Shown: positions 31,943-40,946, counted from the first letter of the stretch. The stretch is DNA of 64,000 bases from Tepidamorphus gemmatus (GCF_004346195.1 NZ_SMAK01000002.1:1-64000), one strand, 5' to 3'. Notes: generated from the letters alone by a model not told the origin. Numbers and translations: made by a program.

Positions 31943-33249
31943 CGAAACCCGTCGTCCGCAAGCTCCGCTGCGCGGTCTACACCCGGAAATCCTCCGAGGA
32001 AGGGCTGGAGCAGGAGTTCAACTCGCTCCACGCCCAGCGCGAGGCATGCGAAGCCTACATCGCCAGCCAACGCTCCGAGGGCTGGGTGCTGGTCCGCGAC
32101 CAGTATGACGACGGCGGCATCTCCGGCGGCACGCTGGAACGTCCCGGATTGAAGAGGCTGCTGGAGGACATCGAGGACGGTTTGGTCGACGTTGTGGTGG
32201 TCTACAAGATCGACCGACTGTCGCGGTCACTGGCCGACTTCGCCAAGCTGGTCGAGGTGTTCGACCGGAACGGCGTGACCTTCGTCTCGGTGACGCAGTC
32301 GTTCAACACCACCACCTCCATGGGACGGCTGACGCTGAACATCCTGCTGTCCTTCGCCCAGTTCGAGCGGGAAGTCACCGCCGAACGCATCCGCGACAAG
32401 GTCGCCGCCAGCCGGAAGAAGGGCATGTGGATGGGCGGGGTGCCGCCCTACGGCTACCGCGTCGAGAGCCGGAAGCTGGTCATCGACGAGGAGCACGCCG
32501 AGCACGTGCGCTGGATCTTCGCCCGTTTCCTCGAGATCGGCTCCTGCACGGAACTGGCGCGGGAGGTTGGCACGCGCGGCATCCGCACACCGCGCGGCAA
32601 CCGGATCGACAAGAAGTACCTCTACCGGATGCTGTCGAACCGGGCGTACATCGGCGAGGCGGTCCACAAGGGCGAGAGCTATCCCGGAGAGCACGACGCG
32701 ATCATCGACCGTGAGACATGGGACCGCGTCCACGCCATCCTGCGGGAGAGCCCCCGGAAGCGGGCCGCGCGCACCCGCGCCGAGACGCCGGCTCTGCTGA
32801 AGGGGCTGCTGTTCGGGCCCGATGGCGCCGCGTTCTCCCCGACGCACACCCGGAAGGGTGGCAAACTCTATCGCTACTACGTCAGCCAGACGGTGCTGAA
32901 GCACGGCGCTGGATCTTGCCCTGCGGAGCGCATGCCCGCGGGCGAGATCGAGGCGGCAGTCCTCGACCAGCTACGCGCCGTATTCCGCCAGCCCGAGATC
33001 GTGGCGGGGACATGGAAGGCGGCGCACGACCACGCCGACGACATCACCGAGGCCGACGCACGCGCGGCCTTGCAGCAGCTCGACCCGCTGTGGGATGAAC
33101 TGTTCCCCGCCGAGCAGGCGCGAATCGTGGCGCTGCTGGTCGAGCGCGTCGACATCGGCACCGGGGGGCTCGACATCCGGCTGCGGGTGGATGGCCTGCA
33201 AAGTCTTGCGCGCGAGATGATGGCAGGCGGCATGGGAGCGGCCGCATGA
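31939..33249 (+). CDS. Large serine recombinase
   Basis: A 436-residue protein. The catalytic domain starts CAVYTRKSSEEGLEQEF, with the nucleophile in the KSS motif (Ser18 or 19); YKIDRLSRSLADFAKLVEVF and LNILLSFAQFEREVTAERI follow. Then come the recombinase domain (GVPPYGYRV) and a zinc-ribbon part that looks modest in Cys. It may be the integrase of this prophage or of a cassette nested in it. Position at the boundary between prophage and defence island suits an integrase near an att end, but no att core was identified. Linked by 4-nt overlaps to DUF2924 and the HTH gene. Confidence 0.88.
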   Translation: MTKPVVRKLRCAVYTRKSSEEGLEQEFNSLHAQREACEAYIASQRSEGWVLVRDQYDDGGISGGTLERPGLKRLLEDIEDGLVDVVVVYKIDRLSRSLADFAKLVEVFDRNGVTFVSVTQSFNTTTSMGRLTLNILLSFAQFEREVTAERIRDKVAASRKKGMWMGGVPPYGYRVESRKLVIDEEHAEHVRWIFARFLEIGSCTELAREVGTRGIRTPRGNRIDKKYLYRMLSNRAYIGEAVHKGESYPGEHDAIIDRETWDRVHAILRESPRKRAARTRAETPALLKGLLFGPDGAAFSPTHTRKGGKLYRYYVSQTVLKHGAGSCPAERMPAGEIEAAVLDQLRAVFRQPEIVAGTWKAAHDHADDITEADARAALQQLDPLWDELFPAEQARIVALLVERVDIGTGGLDIRLRVDGLQSLAREMMAGGMGAAA

Positions 33250-33689
33250 AACCTGCCGCCACACGCGACACCATCACGCTGCACGTCCCCTTCCGCCTGG
33301 TCAAGCGCGGCGGGCGCAAGGAGGTGCAACTGCCCGACGGCGCGCCGGTTCAGCGGCGGACCGACAACACGCTGGTCAAGGCGCTGGCCCGTGCGTTCCG
33401 CTGGAAACGGATGCTGGAATCGGACCAGTTCGCCACCATCAACGAACTGGCAGAACATGAAGGAATCGCGGCGCCGTTCCTGACGCGAACCATGCGGTTG
33501 GCGCACTTGGCCCCGGAAATCGTCGAGGCCATTCTCGACGGTCGCCAGCCCCGAGTGCTGACCCTGGAACAGATGCGAAAGCCGTTGCCCCTCGATTGGG
33601 CGGAGCAGAAAGACCTGCTGTTGCAGTCGGATCATCAAGCCCGGCGACCCGGAAAACAGGGGATCCACGGCAGCAACCGGAAATGCTAG
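33246..33689 (+). CDS. HTH protein of the recombinase cassette
   Basis: A 147-residue protein starting MKPAATRDTITLHVPFRLVK. The middle is a helix-turn-helix (FATINELAEHEGIAAPFLTR, then TMRLAHLAPEIVEAILDG) seen in resolvase-associated proteins. The 4-nt overlap with the recombinase stop and conserved pairing suggest a recombination directionality or regulatory partner. The first 40 residues are basic with strands. Confidence 0.72.
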   Translation: MKPAATRDTITLHVPFRLVKRGGRKEVQLPDGAPVQRRTDNTLVKALARAFRWKRMLESDQFATINELAEHEGIAAPFLTRTMRLAHLAPEIVEAILDGRQPRVLTLEQMRKPLPLDWAEQKDLLLQSDHQARRPGKQGIHGSNRKC

Positions 33690-33710
33690 CGTAACGAAAA
33701 AGGGGCAGGC

Positions 33711-34226
33711 ATGAGCATTGTTTTCACTGTTGGATACGAAGGCACGGACATCGATCGCTTTGTTCGGACCCTGAAGGCAGCCGGGGTGCAGCAACTGGCG
33801 GACGTGCGCGCAGTGGCAGTATCCCGAAAGCCTGGATTCTCGAAAAACAAGCTGGCCGCCAAACTCGCCGAAGAAGGGATCGAATACCTCCACTTCGTCG
33901 CCCTCGGCGACCCGAAGCCCGGTCGTGATGCCGCGCGAGCGGGCGATTTCGACGGCTTCAGGGAGATCTACGGCGCTCACATCCTCACAACCGAAGCGCA
34001 GGATGCCTTGCGGAGCTTGACCGAAGCGGTCCAGGGTGCGCCAACCTGTCTGATGTGTTTCGAGCGCGACCCTGCAACCTGCCATCGCACCATTGTCGCC
34101 CGCGAAGTGTCCGAAGCCCTCGACTTTGATATTTTTAACCTTTTTGCCGACGATCCTGAACGCTATGTCCGTCACGCTGCAAAGTTGCCGCGTTTCCATC
34201 CTTGTGAAAGCGTTACCGCAGCGTAG
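33711..34226 (+). CDS. DUF488-family protein
   Basis: A 171-residue protein starting MSIVFTVGYEGTDIDRFVRT. It contains QQLADVRAVAVSRKPGFSKN, CLMCFERDPATCHRTIVARE (the DUF488 Cys/His signature) and ends with a short helical tail. The family is widespread, its function unsettled, and it often lies in defence islands. Its 3' end overlaps the next frame by 62 nt, an unusually long overlap. AT-rich codons near the end (GATATTTTTAACCTTTTT) stand out from the surrounding prophage. Confidence 0.85.
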   Translation: MSIVFTVGYEGTDIDRFVRTLKAAGVQQLADVRAVAVSRKPGFSKNKLAAKLAEEGIEYLHFVALGDPKPGRDAARAGDFDGFREIYGAHILTTEAQDALRSLTEAVQGAPTCLMCFERDPATCHRTIVAREVSEALDFDIFNLFADDPERYVRHAAKLPRFHPCESVTAA

Positions 34227-34928
34227 CGCCAAACACGGGGAAACGGTCTGTTGCGCCGGGGTCACGTACGACGGCGAATTCAAGCGTCTGTTCCCGATCC
34301 GGTTTCGGCATCTGTCCGGCGACAGTTCTTTCAAGCGGTGGGACTGGGTCAGCTTCAAATACCGACGACCGACACGGGACCGTCGGCCGGAAAGCTGCCG
34401 TGTCATGGAAGACACATCAGGATCGAAGGCAAGATGCCGCGCAAGGATCGCGCGCCTTTCCTGAACCGGCTCGTATCCGGCTCGGCGGCTGCTGCGGCCG
34501 CCGAGGGCAAGTCGCTGGCTTTGGTCCGGCCGCGCAACCCGCATTTCTTCTACAAGGCCAAGAGTCCGGAGCAGATCGAGAAGGAACGACAAACCTACGC
34601 CGAGGCCGCGCGCCAGGGCTCCTTCTTCGATGACGAATTGAAGGCGCTGGAGCCGAGCCCATACGAGTTCCGGTTCAAGTTCGAAGATGACGCCGGTGCC
34701 CACGATTACGCCAACGGCGACTGGGAAGCCCATGCGATGTTCTTCAACGGGCGCCGCCGGGAGGGATCGGACCAGGCCGCGCTGGAGTGGATGAGCCGGA
34801 CGTTCAACGAAGAGTATCGCGAGCGCGGCATGCTGTTCTGTCTCGGCAACGTGGCAAGCCGGCCGCAGACCTGGCAATTGCTCGGGGTCTTGCGGGTCGA
34901 CGATACCGGGCAGCAGGCACTGTTCTGA
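34165..34928 (+). pseudogene. DUF488-partner protein, single-base frameshift
   Basis: Begins MSVTLQSCRVSILVKALPQR and reads GETVCCAGVTYDGEFKRLFP through to SCRVMEDT near 34410. The homology then continues in another frame: IRIEGKMPRKDRAPFLNRLV, FYKAKSPEQIEKERQTYAEA and MLFCLGNVASRPQTWQLLGV, to 34928. The 764-nt span is one short of a multiple of three, so a single lost base near 34410-34425 (ACATCAGG) explains it; repaired, 254 aa. The frame after the break has no separate good start. Function unknown. Confidence 0.65.
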
Positions 34929-35207
34929 CGTCCAGCCCGAAAGGGATGCCACGGCTGGCCCGGATTGACCGCCCCTGATCGCCTTTCGCGGGTATTCGGT
35001 TTGCGAACGCCCCCGTGCGCGGCTTAGTCTGGCGCCATAAAAGGCGGGAATGTCAGCCCAAATTCCGGAGCGCCGACCGACCGCCGCCAGCAGAGAGACA
35101 GTGAGACAGATGACACCCGCCATCCGCGCGATCCACGATTTCACGCGTGCAACACCCGCAGAACCCCACGCGCGGAGGGCGAATTCCGACCACCAAGAGG
35201 TTTCCAC

Positions 35208-37361
35208 GTGTCGCGACTGACCGACCTGATCGCACGGGCCAAGGCGAAGGACCCCGCGCTCGGCGACGAGCTGGAACGCGAATTCAGGGCGCTGGCCTCG
35301 CGCCGCGCCTTCGGGCTCAATTTCGAGCGCCACCGCCCCGAAAGCGTGGAGCTTCCCGGCCGGCCGATCCGGCGGGGCGACAAGGTGCGCATCCTTCCCC
35401 CGCGCGGCTCCACGAAAAAGGGCGATCCGCGCCTTTGGCGGGTGCTGCGCATCGAGGAGGATGGCGCACGCCCCACCGCGCATCTGGCGCCGCTGGACGG
35501 GGCCGAGCCCGAGGCGGCCACGGCGCCGGTCGAAGACCTGGTCGTGATGGCCGAGTTTCGCGACTACATCTATCCCGGCCTTGTCAGCACCGGCCGGGTG
35601 GCGCGCGGCGGCGACAAGCCCTTTCACAGCGTGATCAACGGCGAGAACTTCCATGTGCTCGAGGCGCTGACCTTCACCCATCGCGGCCGCATCGACGCGA
35701 TCTATATCGACCCGCCCTACAACACCGGGGCGCGGGACTGGAAATACAACAACGACTATGTCGAGGCCGAAGACCTCTATCGCCATTCCAAGTGGCTGGC
35801 CTTCATGGAGCGGCGGCTGAAGGTGGCGAAGGAGCTTCTGAACCCCGAAAACTCGGTCCTGATCGTGACCATCGACGAGAAGGAATATCTGCGCCTGGGG
35901 CTGCTGCTGGAACAGACGTTTCCGGAGGCGGATGTCGAAATGGTAACCAGCGTAATCAGCGCAAAAGGCGCGGTGAGACCGGGGCGGTTCTCACGGGTCG
36001 AAGAGCATATCTTTTTCGTTTTCATTGGGTCAGCGAAGATCAATTGGTGGGTCAGTAATATGCTCCCTTCCGGCCCGGAGGATGAAATTTCTGAAAGGGA
36101 CGCAGGGCCCAAGCCGATCCAATGGCTACTACTTCGCAGGCGAGAGCCTACGAGCATTCGTAGCGCGCGTCCTAATCAATTCTACCCAATCTTTGTAAAT
36201 AGCTCAGACGGAACAATACGCTCTATAGGGGATCCCATTCCCCCAGAAACCGATCGGCATTCTGTTGACTCTCCCGAAGGCACAACGGCGCTGTGGCCAA
36301 TCAAACCAGATGGAACTGAAATGCTTTGGGGTCTCACACCGGAGGTTCTCCGCCGGAATCTCGAAAAGGGCTACGTTCGGATAAACAACTGGGAACCGAA
36401 AAATAAAACCGGATCAGTCCAGTATCTCCAAAAAGGCACTATTGAAAAAATCGAATCTGGTGAGATTGTCATTACGGGTTACGCCGATGATGGATCTGTT
36501 CAGGGTCATACAGCCCCGGGAGTGCTACAAGGAAAGTCTCCAAAGAGAATCTGGAACATGCGCTCCCACAATGCGGAGACTGGTGGGACAAACCTTCTGT
36601 CGGCGCTGCTCCCCAAGCGCCGGTTCCCCTTTCCCAAATCCCTCTACGCGGTCGAAGACGCCCTGCGCTTCTTCGTCGCTGACAAGCCCGAGGCGATCAT
36701 TCTCGATTTCTTCGCCGGCTCCGGCACCACGGCGCATGCGGTGATGCGGCTCAACCGGCAGGATGGCGGGCGGCGGCAATGCATCTCGGTCACCAACAAC
36801 GAGGTCGCCGCCGACGAACAGAAGGCGCTGCGCCAGGACGGCCTGCGCCCCGGCGATCCGGACTGGGAGAAATGGGGCATCTGCGAATACATCACAAAGC
36901 CCCGCATCGAGGCCGCGATCACCGGCCGCACGCCCGAGGGCGCGCCGATCAAGGGCGACTACAAGTTCACCGACGAATTCCCCATGGCCGAGGGCTTCGA
37001 GGAGAACGCCGAATTCTTCACGCTGACCTATGAAAGCCCCGTGGCGGTGCATCACAACCTGGCCTTCCAGCGCATCGCGCCCTTGCTGTGGCTGCGCGCG
37101 GGCGCCCGCGGCCGGCGCATCGACACACTGCCCGAACAGGGCTGGGAGGTGGCCGATACCTACGGTCTGCTCATCGATCTCGACCGCGCGGCGGAATTCT
37201 GCGCCGCGGTCGAGGCGGCCGAGGGGGTGAAGATCGCCTATGTCGTCACCGATGACGACCGGCGCTTTCAGTCCGTCGCGCGGCGGCTGCCGGCAGAGGT
37301 GGAGCCGATCCGGCTCTACGAGGCCTATCTTTCCAATTTCCGCTTTTCGATGGGGCGCTGA
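35208..37361 (+). CDS. mod: Type III restriction-modification methylase (Mod)
   Basis: A 717-residue protein. It starts at GTG 35208 (AAGAGG 7 nt upstream) with an N-terminal helical region. Motif IV DPPYNTG (168-174) precedes the SAM-binding motif I FFAGSGTT (about 501-508), the beta-class order. About 35935-36590 (residues 243-461), the target-recognition part, is clearly richer in A/T than the flanks, with codons such as AAA, AAT and ATA not used around it. The operon continues with Res, 3 nt later. Mod methylates one adenine in its recognition site and gives the complex its specificity. The 279-bp gap before it carries the promoter region and a 36-codon frame at 35110, perhaps a leader. 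Confidence 0.9.
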   Translation: MSRLTDLIARAKAKDPALGDELEREFRALASRRAFGLNFERHRPESVELPGRPIRRGDKVRILPPRGSTKKGDPRLWRVLRIEEDGARPTAHLAPLDGAEPEAATAPVEDLVVMAEFRDYIYPGLVSTGRVARGGDKPFHSVINGENFHVLEALTFTHRGRIDAIYIDPPYNTGARDWKYNNDYVEAEDLYRHSKWLAFMERRLKVAKELLNPENSVLIVTIDEKEYLRLGLLLEQTFPEADVEMVTSVISAKGAVRPGRFSRVEEHIFFVFIGSAKINWWVSNMLPSGPEDEISERDAGPKPIQWLLLRRREPTSIRSARPNQFYPIFVNSSDGTIRSIGDPIPPETDRHSVDSPEGTTALWPIKPDGTEMLWGLTPEVLRRNLEKGYVRINNWEPKNKTGSVQYLQKGTIEKIESGEIVITGYADDGSVQGHTAPGVLQGKSPKRIWNMRSHNAETGGTNLLSALLPKRRFPFPKSLYAVEDALRFFVADKPEAIILDFFAGSGTTAHAVMRLNRQDGGRRQCISVTNNEVAADEQKALRQDGLRPGDPDWEKWGICEYITKPRIEAAITGRTPEGAPIKGDYKFTDEFPMAEGFEENAEFFTLTYESPVAVHHNLAFQRIAPLLWLRAGARGRRIDTLPEQGWEVADTYGLLIDLDRAAEFCAAVEAAEGVKIAYVVTDDDRRFQSVARRLPAEVEPIRLYEAYLSNFRFSMGR

Positions 37362-37364
37362 GGC

Positions 37365-39953
37365 ATGAAGTTCACGCTCAAGGATTACCAGGAAGACGCT
37401 GCCCGCGATGTGCTGGACAACCTCAAGGACGCGGCGATGTTCTGGCGCGAGCGGGGGCGCAAGACGGCCTTTTCGCTGACGGCGACCACCGGCGCCGGCA
37501 AGACCGTGATGGCCGCGGCCGTGTTCGAGGCGCTGTTTCATGGCGACGACACCTTCGATTTCGAGGCCGATCCCGGCGCCGTGGTGATCTGGTTCAGCGA
37601 CGACCCCTCGCTGAACGCGCAATCCCATTTCCGCCTGCGCGAGGCCTCGGACCGGCTGAGCCTGTCCGACCTGGTGATCGTCCAGAACACCTTTCAGCGC
37701 GAGAAGCTGGAGCCGGGAAAGGTCTATTTCCTGAACACCCAGAAGCTGAGCAAGACGAGCCTTCTGGTGCGCGGTCATGACCCCGACGATGCCGGGGTAG
37801 AGACCGAAGGCGGCGTGCCGCTGATGCCCGATGCGCGGGCCTTCACGATCTGGGACACGATCCAGAACACGATCGAAGACCCTGACCTGATGCTCTACCT
37901 TGTGCTTGACGAGGCTCACCGGGGGATGGGCGGCACCGGCAACGGCGGTGAGAGACGGACAATCGTTCAGAGGCTTATCAACGGCCACGGCACGGTTCCG
38001 GGGATCCCGATCGTCCTCGGGATCTCGGCGACGGTCGAGCGGTTCAACGCAGCCGTGGCCAACATGACCGACCGCACGATCCTGCCCAACGTCGTGGTGG
38101 ATTCGGCCAAGGTGCAGGCGTCGGGCCTGTTGAAGGACACGATCATCCTCGACGTGCCAAACGAGGTCGGCCAGTTCGACACGGTGCTGGTGCGGCGCGG
38201 GACCGACAAGCTGAAGGAGATCACCGCCGCCTGGGAGGCCTATGCGGCGGAACAGGGCATGACCGAAGCTGTCGTGCCGCTAATGGTTCTTCAGGTGCCG
38301 AATACGCCTGACCCCGACGAGATCGGGCGCGCGCTCGATACCATATACGAACGCTGGCCCGATCTGCCCGACGATGCCGTGGCGCATGTGTTCGGCGACC
38401 ACACCACCCAGACATTCGGCCGCCATTCCATTCCCTACATCTCCCCGGAACGCGTGCAGGAATCGACCTGGGTGCGGGTGCTGATCGCCAAGGATGCGAT
38501 CAGCACGGGCTGGGATTGCCCGCGGGCCGAGGTGATGGTCTCGTTCCGGCCGGCGCGCGACAGGACGCATATTACCCAGCTGCTCGGCCGGATGGTCCGG
38601 ACACCCCTTGCACGGCGCATCGCGGGCAACGAAAGGCTCAATGCCGTCGACTGCATGTTGCCGCTCTTCGACAAGAAGTCGGTGACGGAAATCGCCAAGG
38701 CGCTCATGTCGGGCGGCGACGGGGGCGAGGAGCTGCCCGGCCGCCGCGTGCTCGTCAATCCCGAGGAGTTGAAGCCGAATCCGGCCATCCCCAAGGAAGT
38801 CTGGGAAAAGCTGACGTCGCTTCCCTCGCAGGCCTTGCCGAAAAAACACGCAAAGCCGGTCAAGCGCCTCACCGCCCTTGCGCACGAGTTGGCAGCGGAC
38901 GGGCTTTTGCCCGGGGCCGGCAAGAAGGCCCACGCCGAGATGCACAAGGTGCTGAATGCCGCGAGGGAGCGCTACAAGGAAGAGATCGCGAATGCCCGCA
39001 ACGCCGTTCTCATGGTCGAGGGCGTCGCCGTCGGTGTCGATCTTGATGCCGGCGAAATGTCCTTCGACGATTTCATCGAGGCCGCCGACTTCGCCGTCAT
39101 TGATGACGCATTCCGTCGAGCAGGACGTGTCCTCAGCCCGGATCTTGCGACCACATATTGTGAGGCCTTGGCGAAATCGGAGGGCGATCCGGCCGACCTC
39201 GAAGCGGCACTGATCGAAGCACGTGTCACCATCGCGGCTATCGGAATGGTGCCGGGAGTGAAGACCTATCTTGAAGATGAAGCCGAAAAACTGGCCAACG
39301 ACTGGCTGACCAGATTCAGGGTCGAAATCAGGGGACTTTCCGATGAGCGGCAGGAAGTCTATCGCCAGCTTAGGGAAATGAGTGCTCATCCGCTGGACGT
39401 CGATCTGGCCGAGCCGAAGTCCTGGATGCAACCCACAACCGTTCGAGAGGCCGACGGAACCGAAACACCTCTGCCGCGACATAAACGCCACCTGATGTGC
39501 GCGACTGACGGGCTTTTCCCGGAAGACTTCAATTCATGGGAAGCCGACGTGATCGCGGCAGAACTGAAACGACCGGATGTCGTTGGGTGGTACCGCAACC
39601 CATCTCGGGCCAGTCAGGATTCACTGGGCGTCACATACGAGAACGACGGAGAGACCAAGATCGTCCGGCCAGACTTCATCATTTTCGCGCGCCTGCCGGA
39701 TGGGTCAATTGCGGCTGACATTGTCGATCCTCACGGAACGCAGTTCGGCGATGCCATTCCCAAGCTGAGAGGACTGGCGGCCTACGCGGAAAAGCACGGT
39801 CACGTTTTCCGGCGGATCGACGCAATCGCCAAGGTCGGCGAGCAATATCGCGTCCTGGATCTCAAGGAGCCCTCTGTCCGCGCCGCAATCAAGTCGGCGA
39901 CATCAATCAAGAGCCTTTATGACAGTGCCCCTGCCCAAGACTATCACTTGTGA
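37365..39953 (+). CDS. res: Type III restriction enzyme (Res), helicase-nuclease
   Basis: An 862-residue protein starting MKFTLKDYQEDAARDVLDNL. Helicase motif I is ATTGAGKTVMA (39-49), DEAH in LYLVLDEAHRG, and motif VI-like ITQLLGRMVRTPLARR. The C-terminal part carries RPDFIIF and then IAADIVDPHG, the place of the PD-(D/E)XK nuclease, though Asp-Ile-Val stands where many Res proteins have an ExK. Res uses ATP to move along DNA and cuts when two unmethylated sites meet. The gene appears full-length. It is the last gene before the tRNA boundary. Confidence 0.87.
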   Translation: MKFTLKDYQEDAARDVLDNLKDAAMFWRERGRKTAFSLTATTGAGKTVMAAAVFEALFHGDDTFDFEADPGAVVIWFSDDPSLNAQSHFRLREASDRLSLSDLVIVQNTFQREKLEPGKVYFLNTQKLSKTSLLVRGHDPDDAGVETEGGVPLMPDARAFTIWDTIQNTIEDPDLMLYLVLDEAHRGMGGTGNGGERRTIVQRLINGHGTVPGIPIVLGISATVERFNAAVANMTDRTILPNVVVDSAKVQASGLLKDTIILDVPNEVGQFDTVLVRRGTDKLKEITAAWEAYAAEQGMTEAVVPLMVLQVPNTPDPDEIGRALDTIYERWPDLPDDAVAHVFGDHTTQTFGRHSIPYISPERVQESTWVRVLIAKDAISTGWDCPRAEVMVSFRPARDRTHITQLLGRMVRTPLARRIAGNERLNAVDCMLPLFDKKSVTEIAKALMSGGDGGEELPGRRVLVNPEELKPNPAIPKEVWEKLTSLPSQALPKKHAKPVKRLTALAHELAADGLLPGAGKKAHAEMHKVLNAARERYKEEIANARNAVLMVEGVAVGVDLDAGEMSFDDFIEAADFAVIDDAFRRAGRVLSPDLATTYCEALAKSEGDPADLEAALIEARVTIAAIGMVPGVKTYLEDEAEKLANDWLTRFRVEIRGLSDERQEVYRQLREMSAHPLDVDLAEPKSWMQPTTVREADGTETPLPRHKRHLMCATDGLFPEDFNSWEADVIAAELKRPDVVGWYRNPSRASQDSLGVTYENDGETKIVRPDFIIFARLPDGSIAADIVDPHGTQFGDAIPKLRGLAAYAEKHGHVFRRIDAIAKVGEQYRVLDLKEPSVRAAIKSATSIKSLYDSAPAQDYHL

Positions 39954-40054
39954 GCTGCGAAGTTTCGAGACGGGTCCCGGTCGCCAAGCAGTTGGATTCT
40001 GCAAACAAGTCACATAGCTGTCCCAAAAGTTCCTTTTGCAATCAATTAATCACG

Positions 40055-40084
40055 CCTGTTAACCGCAATGAGGCGGTTAACAGG
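40055..40084. repeat. Perfect 12-bp inverted repeat near the tRNA boundary
   Basis: CCTGTTAACCGC (40055-40066) and its exact inverse (40073-40084) flank AATGAG. Each arm contains GTTAAC. No T-run follows on either strand, so it is not a clear terminator. It lies between the restriction operon and tRNA-Ser, where an island att or recombinase site might be expected. The rest of 39954-40175 shows no gene. Confidence 0.55.
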
Positions 40085-40175
40085 TCCGGAGAATACTGGG
40101 CATAAGAGAACGAATCTGTATGCTCGGGCCCGGAGGCGGTGAATAGTCCCTCCCGCATAACCCTCGAAAACAACG

Positions 40176-40198
40176 GAAAAATCCGGCCGCAGCCGGAT
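40176..40198 (-). terminator. tRNA-Ser terminator
   Basis: On the minus strand ATCCGGC-TGCG-GCCGGAT is followed by a T-run (TTTTTCC). It lies 27 nt past the tRNA 3' end and ends the tRNA transcript. Confidence 0.8.
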
Positions 40199-40224
40199 CG
40201 GGAGAACGCTTTCGCGAGGGCAAG

Positions 40225-40314
40225 TGGCGGATGGGGTGGGATTCGAACCCACGAGGCGGTTTCCCGCCTGCCGGTTTTCAAGACCGGTGCCTTCAACCTC
40301 TCGGCCACCCATCC
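40225..40314 (-). tRNA. tRNA-Ser (anticodon UGA)
   Basis: A 90-nt class II tRNA. Acceptor GGATGGG pairs with CCCATCC, with discriminator G and encoded CCA. The D-arm GCCGAGAGG, anticodon stem CCGGT/ACCGG around CTTGAAA (TGA anticodon), a long variable arm (GGCGGG AAA CCGCC), and T-arm GTGGGTTCGAATCCCAC are all present. The 3' end faces the restriction island. It decodes UCA and related serine codons. tRNA-Ser 3' ends are common integration sites, but this copy keeps its own terminator. Confidence 0.95.
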
Positions 40315-40544
40315 CAGGCAGCAGATTCGATCGCGTAGCAGACTTCTCCGGCCCGAGAAACCCCCGACGGCGGTGGCGGGGCGAGGGCGGCGACCCGCCC
40401 GTTCCGTCTCGTGGCGTGCGACGGCGTGACCGTGCCGGCGCATTTGCCACGATATGCGCCGCCGCCCTGGAGAACGCCACCTCAGGGAAGATCCAGCCCG
40501 GAGGCGCAAGCGTAATTGGCAAGCGGATCAGGGAGAAAGTCGGG

Positions 40545-40946
40545 ATGGTACGTCCTGCGCGTGTTGCCGCCATTGCGGCGATTGCGATCATGCTGGCGGT
40601 GGATGACAGCCGGCCCCGCGCCGATGCGCCGATGACGGCCGCCGAGATCGCCAGAACGATCAGCGGCAAGAGGGTATATCTGCGCACGCCATTCGGCGGG
40701 GAATTTCCGCTGTACTATCGTCCGGGTGGCATCGTCGACGGCAGCGGCGAGGCGCTCGGCCTCGGCCGGCTGATGCGCCCGACCGACACCGGCCGCTGGT
40801 GGGTGGAAGGCGATCGTCTCTGCCAACAATGGCAGTCCTGGTACGACGGCCGCCGATACTGCTTCACGCTTGTGCGACAGGGGCCAAACGAACTCGCCTG
40901 GCAGCGCGACGACGGCCTGGCGGGAACCGCGCGCATCGATGATTGA
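40545..40946 (+). CDS. Exported protein of unknown function
   Basis: A 133-residue protein from ATG 40545 (GGGAG upstream), MVRPARVAAIAAIAIMLAVD. The signal-peptide-like start is followed by a mature part with MTAAEIARTISGKRVYLRTP, GGEFPLYYRPGGIVDGSG and WWVEGDRLCQQWQSWYDGRR. The single Cys pair (CQQW and RYCF) suggests a disulfide in the periplasm. It resembles small secreted proteins of Hyphomicrobiales (DUF995-like pattern); the family call is tentative. The 230-bp gap before it contains no other gene. Confidence 0.65.
   Translation: MVRPARVAAIAAIAIMLAVDDSRPRADAPMTAAEIARTISGKRVYLRTPFGGEFPLYYRPGGIVDGSGEALGLGRLMRPTDTGRWWVEGDRLCQQWQSWYDGRRYCFTLVRQGPNELAWQRDDGLAGTARIDD

Noticed and set aside
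32877-35786. 969-codon minus-strand frame across the recombinase, HTH, DUF488 and mod start
   Set aside because: It runs opposite four genes with family support; its sequence is low-complexity and lacks any recognisable domain.
40055-40084. Inverted repeat read as the terminator of the restriction operon
   Set aside because: No T-run follows on either strand, so it is listed only as a repeat.
40224-40544. Upstream extension of the exported-protein frame
   Set aside because: It would read through the tRNA-Ser gene antisense; ATG 40545 has an SD and starts a signal peptide.
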